A DNA stretch of 64,000 bases from WLWS01 sp965243105 (GTDB lineage Bacteria; Pseudomonadota; Gammaproteobacteria; Eutrophobiales; Eutrophobiaceae): assembly GCA_965243105.1 (NCBI GenBank), contig CBDEUC010000003.1, positions 930,001 through 994,000 of the forward strand, read 5' to 3'. The notes under the pieces were generated by a model, which searched no databases, was not told the DNA's origin, and worked only from the letters and a program-made list of their open reading frames with translations. This document shows, one piece after another, positions 43,221 to 52,128 of the stretch. Within the stretch, counting starts at the first letter, position 1; every line of letters begins with the position of its first letter. Position numbers and translations under genes: made by a program.

Positions 43221-44110
43221 GCTTGCTGCTCCAGGCAAGCTAACAGCGACTCGCTGGCGCTGTGCTCATGTATGGCTGTCCTGACTTTCTCCAGCGTCGA
43301 CATCACCCGATTCTCTTCCACGCCCTCGCATTCAAAACACACAGCCCTTAAATTCGGCAGGTGCGGCAACATGCTTGCCAGCATCTTCCAGGTGGGCTCC
43401 AGGATCGTGCTTTCATGGGCATCAATGTAGATGGGCCCCTGCTCACCTTTTTTTAACTGCCCGCCGGCAATATGAACTTCGATCACCCTTTCACAGGGTA
43501 ACTCGTCGAGATGATCGGAGACCTTTTGCCCGCTTGCCATCTCCCAGGACACAAGGTGACCCATGTCCAGCAGAATGGCAGCGTCCGTGGCCTCGCTCAG
43601 CTCTGCAAAAAAAGAAAACAGCGGCATGGTGCCCGCAACAAAACTAAACGGTGGCGGTTCAATGGCAATCGGTACCGGAACCGAGTCCTGCACTTCCTTA
43701 ACCCGATCAATCGCCAGTGCCAGCGATGAACGATTAAAAATAGGTGGTATGAAATAACCAAGACTGGTCGAATAACCCGGTCCTTCTTGCCAGAAACAGT
43801 AGGCGCAATCCTGCGCAAACCAGGGCGAGCCCACTTTCTCAACATGCAGGGCCGTCGCCTTCAACCACGAATGACTGTTGGCGTGGGAACCGCAGAAATT
43901 AATGTACGAGGGATGGTAAAGGATCGCGGCGCCAGTCTCCCTGATGCGATCCACTTCATTGATGACCTGGTTCACGTCAACCAACCCGGCATATTCAACA
44001 AAACCCGGACCACCGCGCTGGTTCACCAGCTTTACCGGGTCAGGTTGCGAGGAAAGGCTGAGGCTGGCCCCAAGGCCCAGCACCGGCAATGCATTAATAT
44101 CGAGTCCCAT
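43217..44110 (-). CDS. DUF692 family enzyme (MbnB/BufB-like multinuclear iron protein)
   Basis: 297 residues from the ATG at 44110. The TIM-barrel DUF692 pattern is visible: FVEYAGLVDVNQV, ILYHPSYINFCGSHA with an early metal-type His, IAIEPPPFSF (Glu), AAILLDMGHL (Asp and His), VIEVHIAGGQ (His) and YIDAHEST (Asp and His). These positions correspond to the di- or tri-iron ligands of MbnB, which converts cysteine residues in peptides to oxazolone/thioamide or thiooxazole groups. I saw no obvious precursor peptide upstream. Coupled by ATGA to its partner gene. Confidence 0.82.
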   Translation of the reverse strand: MGLDINALPVLGLGASLSLSSQPDPVKLVNQRGGPGFVEYAGLVDVNQVINEVDRIRETGAAILYHPSYINFCGSHANSHSWLKATALHVEKVGSPWFAQDCAYCFWQEGPGYSTSLGYFIPPIFNRSSLALAIDRVKEVQDSVPVPIAIEPPPFSFVAGTMPLFSFFAELSEATDAAILLDMGHLVSWEMASGQKVSDHLDELPCERVIEVHIAGGQLKKGEQGPIYIDAHESTILEPTWKMLASMLPHLPNLRAVCFECEGVEENRVMSTLEKVRTAIHEHSASESLLACLEQQA

Positions 44111-44142
44111 CAATCCAGTGTAATGGGGAATAGTGAAACTGG

Positions 44143-44203
44143 AAAGAGCACATGATCTTGCCAGGCATAGGCAAGATTCGGCTGGTCTTACTCGTGCTCT
44201 TTT
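44143..44203. other. Two-level stem-loop in the divergent promoter region
   Basis: Outer stem AAAGAGCAC (44143-44151) with GTGCTCTTT (44194-44202); inner stem ATCTTGCC (44155-44162) with GGCAAGAT (44170-44177). A T-rich stretch follows on the plus strand. It lies about 80 bases before the 5-oxoprolinase-like gene and could be a leader RNA fold, a terminator or a degenerate palindromic repeat. Confidence 0.5.
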
Positions 44204-44285
44204 ATTCGTAGCCTTTTATACATAGTCTTTTATTTGGGGGCTTTAGGCTCTAAGCTTGGTGTTTTCATTTTTCCCCTTTTATTCA

Positions 44286-47200
44286 ATGACTGGATCTTCA
44301 GGCAACTGGTGCTTCTGGATAGACCGTGGCGGTACCTTTACCGATGTCGTAGCCCAGTCCCCAAAAGGTGAATTGCGCGCCCACAAGTTATTGTCCGACA
44401 ATCCGCAGCACTATGATGACGCAGCAATCCAGGGCATGCGGGATATCCTTGGCGTCCAGGACGAAGACGCCCTGCCTTCACATCTCATCAGCAGTATAAA
44501 AATGGGTACCACGGTGGCTACCAATGCACTACTTGAACGCCGCGGCGAGAAAACTGTTTTTGTGACAAGCCGTGGGCTTGCCGATGTACTTCGCATTGGC
44601 TACCAGAATCGCCCCGATCTCTTTGCCCGACACATCGTATTACCTGAAATGCTGTACAGCTCGGTGATTGAAATTGATGAACGAATGGGCGCGCACGGTG
44701 AAGTCGTCAGGCCCCTTGATCTGTCGAGTGCAGGAGAAAAACTGCAGTCAGCCTTTGATGAGGGATACCGCTGTATTGCCATAGCCCTGATGCACGGCTA
44801 TCGCTATCCCCGGCATGAGCAGGCGCTGGCACAAGTGGCCACTGACATTGGCTACCAGCAGGTATCCCTGAGTCACAGCACGAGCCCGCTGGTGAAAATC
44901 GTGTCGAGAGCTGACACCACCGTGCTGGATGCCTACCTGTCTCCCATACTTCGGCGCTATATCAACAGGGTGTCCGACTACCCCGGCATCAAGAAGGAAA
45001 ATGGCAGCGGGCCGGAACTCCTGTTCATGCAATCAAGCGGCGGGCTGACGGATGCACGCCGATTCCAGGGAAAAGACGCCATTCTCTCCGGGCCGGCGGG
45101 TGGCGTCGTTGGGATGGTGAAAACAGCAGGCATGGCGGGCTACGACAGGCTTATCGGCTTCGACATGGGTGGCACTTCAACTGACGTTACCCATTACCAC
45201 GGTGATTACGAGCGAAGTTTTGAAACCCAGGTTGCAGGAGTGCGTCTTCGTGCGCCCATGATGCACATTCACACGGTCGCGGCAGGTGGAGGGTCCATCC
45301 TCGAGTTTGATGGTTCAAGGTTTCGAGTGGGTCCCGCCTCCGCAGGCGCAGATCCTGGCCCCGCCTGTTACCGCCGCGGAGGTCCCCTCACGGTGACGGA
45401 CTGTAATGTCCTGCTTGGGCGAATTCATGCAGACTATTTTCCGCGCGTTTTTGGCAGCACCGGAAACCAGCCGCTTGATCGCGAAGCCACGCTTGATGGT
45501 TTTTTGAAACTACAGCAAAAGATCCTTTCTGAAAGTCAGCGGCAAATTTCACTGGAAGACATCGCAGAGGGCTATCTCAGGATTGCCGTGGAAAACATGG
45601 CCAATGCTATAAAGAAAATATCCGTGCAACGCGGACATGACGTGACTGCCTATACATTAAATTGCTTTGGCGGCGCGGGCGGACAACATGCCTGTCGTGT
45701 CGCCGATGCCCTCGGTATTGAGCGTATCTTCCTGCATCCCCTGGCTGGCGTGCTTTCCGCCTACGGTATGGGCCTTGCAGACATTCGCGTTATTCAACAG
45801 GCGCAGATGGACATAGCTCTTGATAGTGAATGTGAAACAGCCCTGCGCGAGGTTTGCCAACAGCTTGCAATAAAGGGCAAGGAGGAAGTACTCGCACAGC
45901 AGGTGCATGAAAAGCACATCGAGCACCTTGAGCTTGTGCATATTCGCTATGCCGGCACAGATAACTCCCTGCCCGTGACCCGTGGCGGTTGCAATGAAAT
46001 GCAGTCGGAATTTGAATCACTGCACCGCCAGCGTTTTGGCTTTATCGACGAAGCGCGAGAGCTGCTCATTGAGTCAGTCAGCGTAGAGACCATCGGTGAG
46101 AGCGACACACCGGCTGAAAGTGTTACCGATCAGCCTGCCACGCAACCCGCAAAACCGGGCGACCACGTCAGCATGTGGATCAATAATCAATGGCAGGACG
46201 TGCCGCTCTATGAACGCGACTCCCTGCAACCCGGACACGAGTTGAGCGGCCCCGCCATCGTCGTTGAAAACAATAGTACCCTCGTCATTGAACCAGGATG
46301 GCAGCTGACCCTGAACCGCTACAGGCACCTGCTGTTACAAAGGATCGAGGAGCGTCCCGCGAGTGAAGCTGTAGGAACAAGCGCGGACCCGGTCATGCTG
46401 GAAGTCTTTAACAATCTTTTTATGTCCATAGCAGAGCAAATGGGGGCGACGCTATCCAACACTGCCTACTCGGTCAATATCAAGGAACGACTGGACTTCT
46501 CCTGCGCGATATTTAGCAGTGAGGGTCGGCTGGTTGCCAACGCACCACACATGCCGGTACACCTTGGCTCCATGGGAGAATCAATAAAGGAGATCATACG
46601 GCTCAACCGGGACAGCATGTGCCCGGGCAATGTTTACATGCTGAACGATCCCTACCACGGCGGCACACACCTCCCTGATGTTACCGTTATTACGCCGGTG
46701 TTTGATGACCGCGGCGACGGGATCCTTTTTTATGTCGCCTCGCGCGGTCACCACGCAGACATTGGCGGGCGTACTCCGGGGTCATCTCCCCCTGGCAGTC
46801 AGCATATCGATGAAGAAGGCGTGTTGATTAACAACTTCCTTCTCGTCGAAAAAGGGGTCCTGCGTGAAGCTGAAGCCCTGGATTTATTTCAAAGCGGACC
46901 CTGGCCCTGTCGCAACCCGGAGCAGAACATGGCCGATCTAAAGGCGCAAATCGCCGCCAATGAAACGGGAGTACGGGAAGTTAAGAAGATGCTGCAACAC
47001 TTTGGTGTCGACGTGGTGCAGGCATACATGCAGCACGTACAGGATAATGCTGCCGAGTCAGTGCGTCGCGTGCTTGATGTTCTCAGCGACGGCAGTTTTA
47101 TCTACCCGATGGATGACGGTGCGGAAATTCATGTGTCGGTACTTGTCGACAGGAACACCCGCAAAGCGGTGATTGACTTTACCGGTACAAGTCCTCAAAG

Positions 47201-47909
47201 CAAGGGTAACTACAACGCACCGCTGGCTGTGTGCAAGGCTGCCGTGCTCTATGTATTTCGCACCCTGGTCGATGACGATATTCCCCTTAACCAGGGCTGT
47301 CTTGAACCCCTGGACATACGCGTCCCCGCGGGCTCAATGCTCAATCCCGAGTGGCCTGCGGCAGTGGTGGCAGGTAACACCGAGGTGTCGCAGGCCATTG
47401 CCGATGCACTTTTTGCCGCGCTCGGTGCCATGGCCTCATCACAGGGCACGATGAACAACCTGCTTTACGGCAACCAGGAGTACCAGAACTACGAAACAAT
47501 ATGCGGTGGCACCGGGGCCGGCCCGGACCATCCCGGCTGCGATGCGGTCCACAGTCACATGACAAACACGCGTATGACCGACCCCGAGGTCCTCGAATGG
47601 CGCTTCCCGGTTCGGCTTGAAGAATTTTCTATTCGCCGCGATTCCGGCGGCCGGGGAAAACACACCGGAGGCAATGGCGTGACTCGCAAGCTTCGCTTCC
47701 TCGAGAATATGACCGTCACCATGCTCACCTCTCGTCGTGACACCGACCCCTTTGGTGTCCATGGGGGAGAAAGCGGTGCACGCGGTCGAAACTACCTGGT
47801 GAAAAAGAATGGTACGGAACTACAGCTGTCCGGGAATGACGAGGCCGAGGTTTCCCCCGGTGACATGATCGTGATCGAAACACCCGGCGGTGGAGGATTT
47901 GGAAAATGA
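44286..47909 (+). CDS. 5-oxoprolinase/hydantoinase A-B fusion protein
   Basis: 1207 residues from the ATG at 44286, whose product begins just before the conserved IDRGGTFTDVVA; the frame extends ten codons upstream. Residues 1-690 are the HyuA part with two ASKHA-type ATP motifs (RGGTFTDVV, FDMGGTSTDVTHY), and about 705-1200 the HyuB part (ERLDFSCAIFSSEGRLVANAPHMPVHLGSMGESI, NDPYHGGTHLPDVTVI, GGGFGK end). Fused A-B proteins of this size are ATP-dependent 5-oxoprolinases, opening 5-oxo-L-proline to glutamate in the cytosol, or related hydantoinases/carboxylases. The 4-base overlap with a thioesterase-like gene is unexpected for glutathione recycling. Confidence 0.9.
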   Translation: MTGSSGNWCFWIDRGGTFTDVVAQSPKGELRAHKLLSDNPQHYDDAAIQGMRDILGVQDEDALPSHLISSIKMGTTVATNALLERRGEKTVFVTSRGLADVLRIGYQNRPDLFARHIVLPEMLYSSVIEIDERMGAHGEVVRPLDLSSAGEKLQSAFDEGYRCIAIALMHGYRYPRHEQALAQVATDIGYQQVSLSHSTSPLVKIVSRADTTVLDAYLSPILRRYINRVSDYPGIKKENGSGPELLFMQSSGGLTDARRFQGKDAILSGPAGGVVGMVKTAGMAGYDRLIGFDMGGTSTDVTHYHGDYERSFETQVAGVRLRAPMMHIHTVAAGGGSILEFDGSRFRVGPASAGADPGPACYRRGGPLTVTDCNVLLGRIHADYFPRVFGSTGNQPLDREATLDGFLKLQQKILSESQRQISLEDIAEGYLRIAVENMANAIKKISVQRGHDVTAYTLNCFGGAGGQHACRVADALGIERIFLHPLAGVLSAYGMGLADIRVIQQAQMDIALDSECETALREVCQQLAIKGKEEVLAQQVHEKHIEHLELVHIRYAGTDNSLPVTRGGCNEMQSEFESLHRQRFGFIDEARELLIESVSVETIGESDTPAESVTDQPATQPAKPGDHVSMWINNQWQDVPLYERDSLQPGHELSGPAIVVENNSTLVIEPGWQLTLNRYRHLLLQRIEERPASEAVGTSADPVMLEVFNNLFMSIAEQMGATLSNTAYSVNIKERLDFSCAIFSSEGRLVANAPHMPVHLGSMGESIKEIIRLNRDSMCPGNVYMLNDPYHGGTHLPDVTVITPVFDDRGDGILFYVASRGHHADIGGRTPGSSPPGSQHIDEEGVLINNFLLVEKGVLREAEALDLFQSGPWPCRNPEQNMADLKAQIAANETGVREVKKMLQHFGVDVVQAYMQHVQDNAAESVRRVLDVLSDGSFIYPMDDGAEIHVSVLVDRNTRKAVIDFTGTSPQSKGNYNAPLAVCKAAVLYVFRTLVDDDIPLNQGCLEPLDIRVPAGSMLNPEWPAAVVAGNTEVSQAIADALFAALGAMASSQGTMNNLLYGNQEYQNYETICGGTGAGPDHPGCDAVHSHMTNTRMTDPEVLEWRFPVRLEEFSIRRDSGGRGKHTGGNGVTRKLRFLENMTVTMLTSRRDTDPFGVHGGESGARGRNYLVKKNGTELQLSGNDEAEVSPGDMIVIETPGGGGFGK

Positions 47910-48367
47910 GTGAACACAGTAGCGACAGGGCCATGCAGTTGCAGCAGGTAATCTACGACACTATTGCGCTGGGTAGTGCCATGCAACTGAAGGTTAAACA
48001 GCTTGATAACAACCTGGCGATACTGGAAGCGCCGGTCAGCGAAGCAAACTTCAATATCCACGACACCGCCTTTGCCGGCAGTATTTACAGCCTCTCTGCC
48101 CTCACCGCCTGGGGCCTGGTACACATGCGACTTCTTGAAGAAGGTCACCGGGCAGACGTGGTTATCGCCAGGGCGGAGATTGCCTACCGGCGGCCGGTGT
48201 ACGATAACATCAGGACAAACTGCCAGCTTGATGAGAAAGACTACCAGGATTTTCTTGTAAAGCTACTGGATAAGGGCAAAGCACGTATAGAAGTGCAGGT
48301 AGAGGTAAGGGAAGCTGAAGAGCGCCAGGCACTGCTGGATGCCAATGTCGCGGTAAATTTATCCTGA
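47906..48367 (+). CDS. Hotdog-fold thioesterase-like protein (YiiD C-terminal domain type)
   Basis: 153 residues. The hotdog pattern of the YiiD_C thioesterase group is visible: LEAPVSEANFNIHDTAFAGSIYSLSALTAWGLVHMRL (the asparagine, histidine and following helix at the active site), then DVVIARAEIAYRRPV and strands KARIEVQVEVRE. In YiiD this domain is fused to an acetyltransferase; here it stands alone. It probably acts on an acyl-CoA or acyl carrier. The start overlaps the 5-oxoprolinase stop (ATGA). Confidence 0.78.
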   Translation: MSEHSSDRAMQLQQVIYDTIALGSAMQLKVKQLDNNLAILEAPVSEANFNIHDTAFAGSIYSLSALTAWGLVHMRLLEEGHRADVVIARAEIAYRRPVYDNIRTNCQLDEKDYQDFLVKLLDKGKARIEVQVEVREAEERQALLDANVAVNLS

Positions 48368-48431
48368 AAGTGAAGACGTATGCGTGTCCACAATGCCGTA
48401 CCAGGCATCAAGCCAGGAGCTAATCTTTAAG

Positions 48432-49268
48432 TTACATTGCGTCTTTAACAATTTTCAATATTGTCACTTCTGGTGGGACCAGGAATCTGACGGGAATTAT
48501 GCTTGTGCCAACGCCTGGGCTTACATACAGATGTTTCCCATCTTCAATAATATGTCCTATAGCGTAACGCTCACCAAAATTCGAAGGCACAATAGGACGA
48601 CCAATCACAGGGATATATACTTGTCCTCCGTGTGTATGACCCGCAATTGTCAGTAGCACATTGTTCGGTATTTCAGGAAATACATCAGGGTTATGTGTGA
48701 ATGCGAGCACGCTATCGGACGCACCAACATCCGCCAACGCCTGGTTTATATTGTGGGGACCCTCCCAAAAATCACTAATACCAACAAGTTTGAGATGACA
48801 GTCACCTTTGCTTAAATCCGTTGATCTATCTTCCAGTGCCTCAATTCCATTGCTGGAAAGAGCTTTTTCAACTCGCTTTGAGTCTAACCACCAATCATGA
48901 TTACCAAGGACCGCATAAACTCCAAGAGGTGCTTTTAGTTTAGCCAACACAGCGCTTGCCGCTTCAGGTGCGATTAAAGTTCCTCCCACAACTCGCTGTG
49001 TTACGAAGTCTCCTGGTAAAAGAGTCAGATCAGGTTTAGCTTGATTGACTCTGTTAACAAGGTCTCGAAGACTGTCGAGATCTTTGTAAGGGGAGCCAAC
49101 ATGTAAATCTGCGAGTACTGCGATCCGCAGAGCGTTACACTGTGATGGCCACCGCGGGACAGTGACAGTTTCCTCTCGGATTCGAAAACTTGAAGGCTCA
49201 AGGTAAAAAGCCCATGACACAAGAATTAATCCCGTTACAAAAAAAACGATAGCAGTTACACGGGCCAT
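48432..49268 (-). CDS. Membrane-anchored metallophosphoesterase (YaeI-like)
   Basis: About 278 residues if started at the ATG at 49268, just before a membrane segment (TAIVFFVTGLILVSWAFYL). The frame is open to 49361 but that would overlap ilvB by 80 bases, so the start is uncertain. Calcineurin-like metal motifs are complete: VLADLHVG, LLPGDFV, VLGNHDWW, FTHNPDVF and IAGHTHGGQ. YaeI relatives act on lipid-linked phosphates near the membrane. The codon choice is visibly richer in A and T than in its neighbours, a hint of transfer. Confidence 0.85.
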   Translation of the reverse strand: MARVTAIVFFVTGLILVSWAFYLEPSSFRIREETVTVPRWPSQCNALRIAVLADLHVGSPYKDLDSLRDLVNRVNQAKPDLTLLPGDFVTQRVVGGTLIAPEAASAVLAKLKAPLGVYAVLGNHDWWLDSKRVEKALSSNGIEALEDRSTDLSKGDCHLKLVGISDFWEGPHNINQALADVGASDSVLAFTHNPDVFPEIPNNVLLTIAGHTHGGQVYIPVIGRPIVPSNFGERYAIGHIIEDGKHLYVSPGVGTSIIPVRFLVPPEVTILKIVKDAM

Positions 49269-49281
49269 TCGATCAGAATTG

Positions 49282-51141
49282 TTAAATATTCGAACCCTGG
49301 TTATCCCTGTCCGTCGCATCCAGTTCTTCATCTCCCATGATGATGTCCCGGTAGCTGGCACCTGCTGGAATCATCGGGTAAACATTCTCATCCGCATTAA
49401 CAATGACATCCAGCAGCCAGGGCTCATCGGGATCGGCAAGCATGCGTTCATAGGCTGCGGCTAGTTCTTCCATGTCTGTAACGCGCTCGGCTTTCACACG
49501 ATAACCCGCGGCGATGGACAGGAAGTCTGGATAGATGTCGGCCTCAGTACCTGGCTTTACCTGCATCAGTGGATCGGATAAGTCGGAGCACGCACGATTG
49601 CCTTCATAGATCATGTCCTGCCATTGCCTGACCATGCCCAGCCACTGGTTGTTAATGACAACCACCTTGACACCAATGCCGTAACGATGACAGGTACTGA
49701 GTTCATGGATGGTCATGTTCAGGCTGCCATCACCGTCAATGTCGATCACCATGCGATCCTGACAGGCTACCTTGGCCCCAATGGCGGCCGGTAAACCATA
49801 ACCCATGGTGCCAAAACCGGAACTGGACAGGAAAGAACGGGAGCACGCACTCTGGTAATGCTGCATGGCCCACATCTGGTGTTGCCCCACCCCAAGACTG
49901 ACAATGGCTTCGCCACCTGTCATATCACTCAACAGCGCGATGGCTTTCTGTGGCTTGATCCCCTCACCGCTGCCCAGGGGAAAGGGAAATTCAGTACGTA
50001 AACCCGCAAGGTAATTATTCCAGTCGGCGCAGGATTTTTGTTCGGCACCAGCGATGAGTTGCTGCATGGCAGTTTTTATCTCGGCGCAAATGGGTAGCGT
50101 GACCGTTTTATTCTTGTTTAACTCGTTTCGATCAATATCAATATGAATGATCTTTCCTGACTGGATAAATTCACTGATCTTGCCGGTAACACGATCGTCA
50201 AAACGCACACCCAGTGCCAGCACGAGATCGGCCTCGTTGATTGCAACATTGGCATACTTGCTACCGTGCATGCCAAGCGTGTGCAGCGAAAGTTCATGCC
50301 CCGGCGGAAATGCGCCCACGGCCATGACTGTCACGGCAACGGGACAATGCAATTTTTCCGCCAGCGCAAGCAGTGCCTCTTCAGCCCCGGCGCTGACAAT
50401 GCCACCACCTGCATAAATAAGTGGGCGCTGCGCTTCCTTAACAAGCCTGAGACATTCATCCAGCTGGTTCTCCGTGAGACCTGCAATTTTTTCTTCCGGG
50501 TGTTCAATCACCGCCGGCATACGCGGCGGTGCATAGTTACCGTCCGGGTCTCTCGGGTAATGCTGCTGGATATCCTTGGGGATATCGATCAGCACCGGGC
50601 CGGGCCGATTACCGCCGGCAAGGGTGAATGCCTCTTTTACCACCTCCGGTATGTCCCCGACTTTCTCCACGAGGTAATTTTTCTTGGTAATGGGCTTCGT
50701 GATGCTGACGATGTCCACTTCCTGGAAAGCGTTCTTTCCCAGCAGGTGTGACGGCACGTTCCCGGTAATCGCCACGATTCCCGTGGAATCGCTGTTGGCA
50801 TCCGCTATGCCGGTGACAAGGTTTGTAGCGCCCGGACCTGAGGTGGCGAGACAGACACCCACCTTGCCACTGGCGCGGGCGTAGCCCTGTGCCGCGTGCG
50901 CGGCGCCCTGCTCGTGCTCTACCCGTACACAATCAATACCGGATTCCGCGAGAACATCGAAGATCTCCAGGTTGGCACCGCCGGGGTAGCCAAAAATCAC
51001 GTCCACGCCTTCCAGCTTCAGGCACCTGGCCAGTATCTGAGCGCCTTTCAGCGCACTGTCTCGCTGCTCAGGGCGAATGTCTGCAAGGCTGCCGCCACTG
51101 ATACTGGGCAGGTCCTGGTAGGTAATGTTGTCAGCGGACAA
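49282..51141 (-). CDS. ilvB: Acetolactate synthase, large (catalytic) subunit
   Basis: 619 residues, apparently with a TTG start (no Met nearby). ThDP-enzyme features: the catalytic glutamate E77 in VRVEHEQGAAHAAQGYARASG, FGYPGGANLEIFD, ATSGPGATNLVTGI, the central FAD-region domain (YAGGGIVSAGA...ALGVRFDDRVTG), and the ThDP-magnesium site DIDGDGSLNMT...VVVINNQWLGMVRQWQ. The FAD-binding wording fits the biosynthetic enzyme, which condenses pyruvate with pyruvate or 2-oxobutyrate for branched-chain amino acids. No ilvN/ilvH regulatory subunit or ilvC adjoins, so it may be a stand-alone paralogue. Divergent from the phosphoesterase gene at 51318 across an AT-rich 176-base region. Confidence 0.9.
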   Translation of the reverse strand: MSADNITYQDLPSISGGSLADIRPEQRDSALKGAQILARCLKLEGVDVIFGYPGGANLEIFDVLAESGIDCVRVEHEQGAAHAAQGYARASGKVGVCLATSGPGATNLVTGIADANSDSTGIVAITGNVPSHLLGKNAFQEVDIVSITKPITKKNYLVEKVGDIPEVVKEAFTLAGGNRPGPVLIDIPKDIQQHYPRDPDGNYAPPRMPAVIEHPEEKIAGLTENQLDECLRLVKEAQRPLIYAGGGIVSAGAEEALLALAEKLHCPVAVTVMAVGAFPPGHELSLHTLGMHGSKYANVAINEADLVLALGVRFDDRVTGKISEFIQSGKIIHIDIDRNELNKNKTVTLPICAEIKTAMQQLIAGAEQKSCADWNNYLAGLRTEFPFPLGSGEGIKPQKAIALLSDMTGGEAIVSLGVGQHQMWAMQHYQSACSRSFLSSSGFGTMGYGLPAAIGAKVACQDRMVIDIDGDGSLNMTIHELSTCHRYGIGVKVVVINNQWLGMVRQWQDMIYEGNRACSDLSDPLMQVKPGTEADIYPDFLSIAAGYRVKAERVTDMEELAAAYERMLADPDEPWLLDVIVNADENVYPMIPAGASYRDIIMGDEELDATDRDNQGSNI

Positions 51142-51317
51142 TTCGATTCTCCGTTTTCACCGATGATTCCTGTTTTTACAAGGGCCTATATATAAGTAAT
51201 GAAAAATAGATTAAATATCCACGATATTTAACTGATCAAACGGGAAAATTTAATCCTACTGTCATATTGGCTTTCATATTTTGTCACATTTCGAGCCCAT
51301 ACTTGCCACTCAATTCT

Positions 51318-52127
51318 ATGATGACCCCAACTTCAAACGTGAGACACATCAGTCCGAAACACTTTCGGGCAATCTTTATCTCGGATGTGCACCTTGGTTT
51401 CAGTGGCTGCAGCGCTGAATTTCTTCTCGACTTTCTTCGCTCGACCACCTGCGATTACCTCTACCTCGTCGGTGACATTATCGATGTGTGGCAGGTGAAA
51501 AAGAAGCTTTACTGGCCACAGGCACATAATGACGTGATTCGTACCATTCTTGGCAAGGCAAAGCACGGTACAAAAATAGTGTATGTGCCGGGCAATCATG
51601 ACGAGATATTCCGCGCCTATTCCGCCATGCAGCTGGGCAACCTGGAAATACAGGTAAAGGCAATCCATACCACCAAGACAGGTAAACGTTTTCTTATCAT
51701 GCACGGCGATGAATTTGATGCTGTCGTATGCAGCTCAAAAGCGGTAGCCCTGCTCGGCAGCAGTCTTTACGCCTTCCTGCTTAGCCTGAATGGTGTGGTC
51801 AACCTGTACCGCCGCTGGAGGGGTATTCCTTACTGGTCATTGGCCAAGGCACTCAAGCACCAGGTCAAGCACGCGGTGAACTTCATTAGCAACTTTGAAA
51901 CCGCACTGGCCATTGCTGCGGAGAAGCATGAAGTTGATGGTCTTGTATCGGGACATATACACAACGCCGAGATCACAAGGATAAACAATATTATTTACTG
52001 CAATTGCGGTGACTGGGTTGAAAGTTGTACCGCGCTTGTTGAAACCAATGATGGTCACCTGGAATTACTACACTGGACCGATGAACAGTCCTCGCTCAAA
52101 ACCCTTGACCTTGAAGAAGTAGCTTAA
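51318..52127 (+). CDS. UDP-2,3-diacylglucosamine diphosphatase-like metallophosphoesterase (LpxH family)
   Basis: 269 residues from the ATG at 51318. Metal motifs: IFISDVHLGF, YLVGDIIDVWQ, VYVPGNHDEIFR, IMHGDEFDAV and GHIHNAEI, with CNCGDWVESC near the end, all typical of the LpxH-related group that cleaves UDP-diacylglucosamine in lipid A synthesis. LpxH is about 240 residues; this one is longer and of the variant often placed next to a glycosyltransferase, as here (next gene starts 1 base after its stop), so it may process a glycolipid other than the lipid A precursor. Confidence 0.86.
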   Translation: MMTPTSNVRHISPKHFRAIFISDVHLGFSGCSAEFLLDFLRSTTCDYLYLVGDIIDVWQVKKKLYWPQAHNDVIRTILGKAKHGTKIVYVPGNHDEIFRAYSAMQLGNLEIQVKAIHTTKTGKRFLIMHGDEFDAVVCSSKAVALLGSSLYAFLLSLNGVVNLYRRWRGIPYWSLAKALKHQVKHAVNFISNFETALAIAAEKHEVDGLVSGHIHNAEITRINNIIYCNCGDWVESCTALVETNDGHLELLHWTDEQSSLKTLDLEEVA

Positions 52128-52128
52128 G

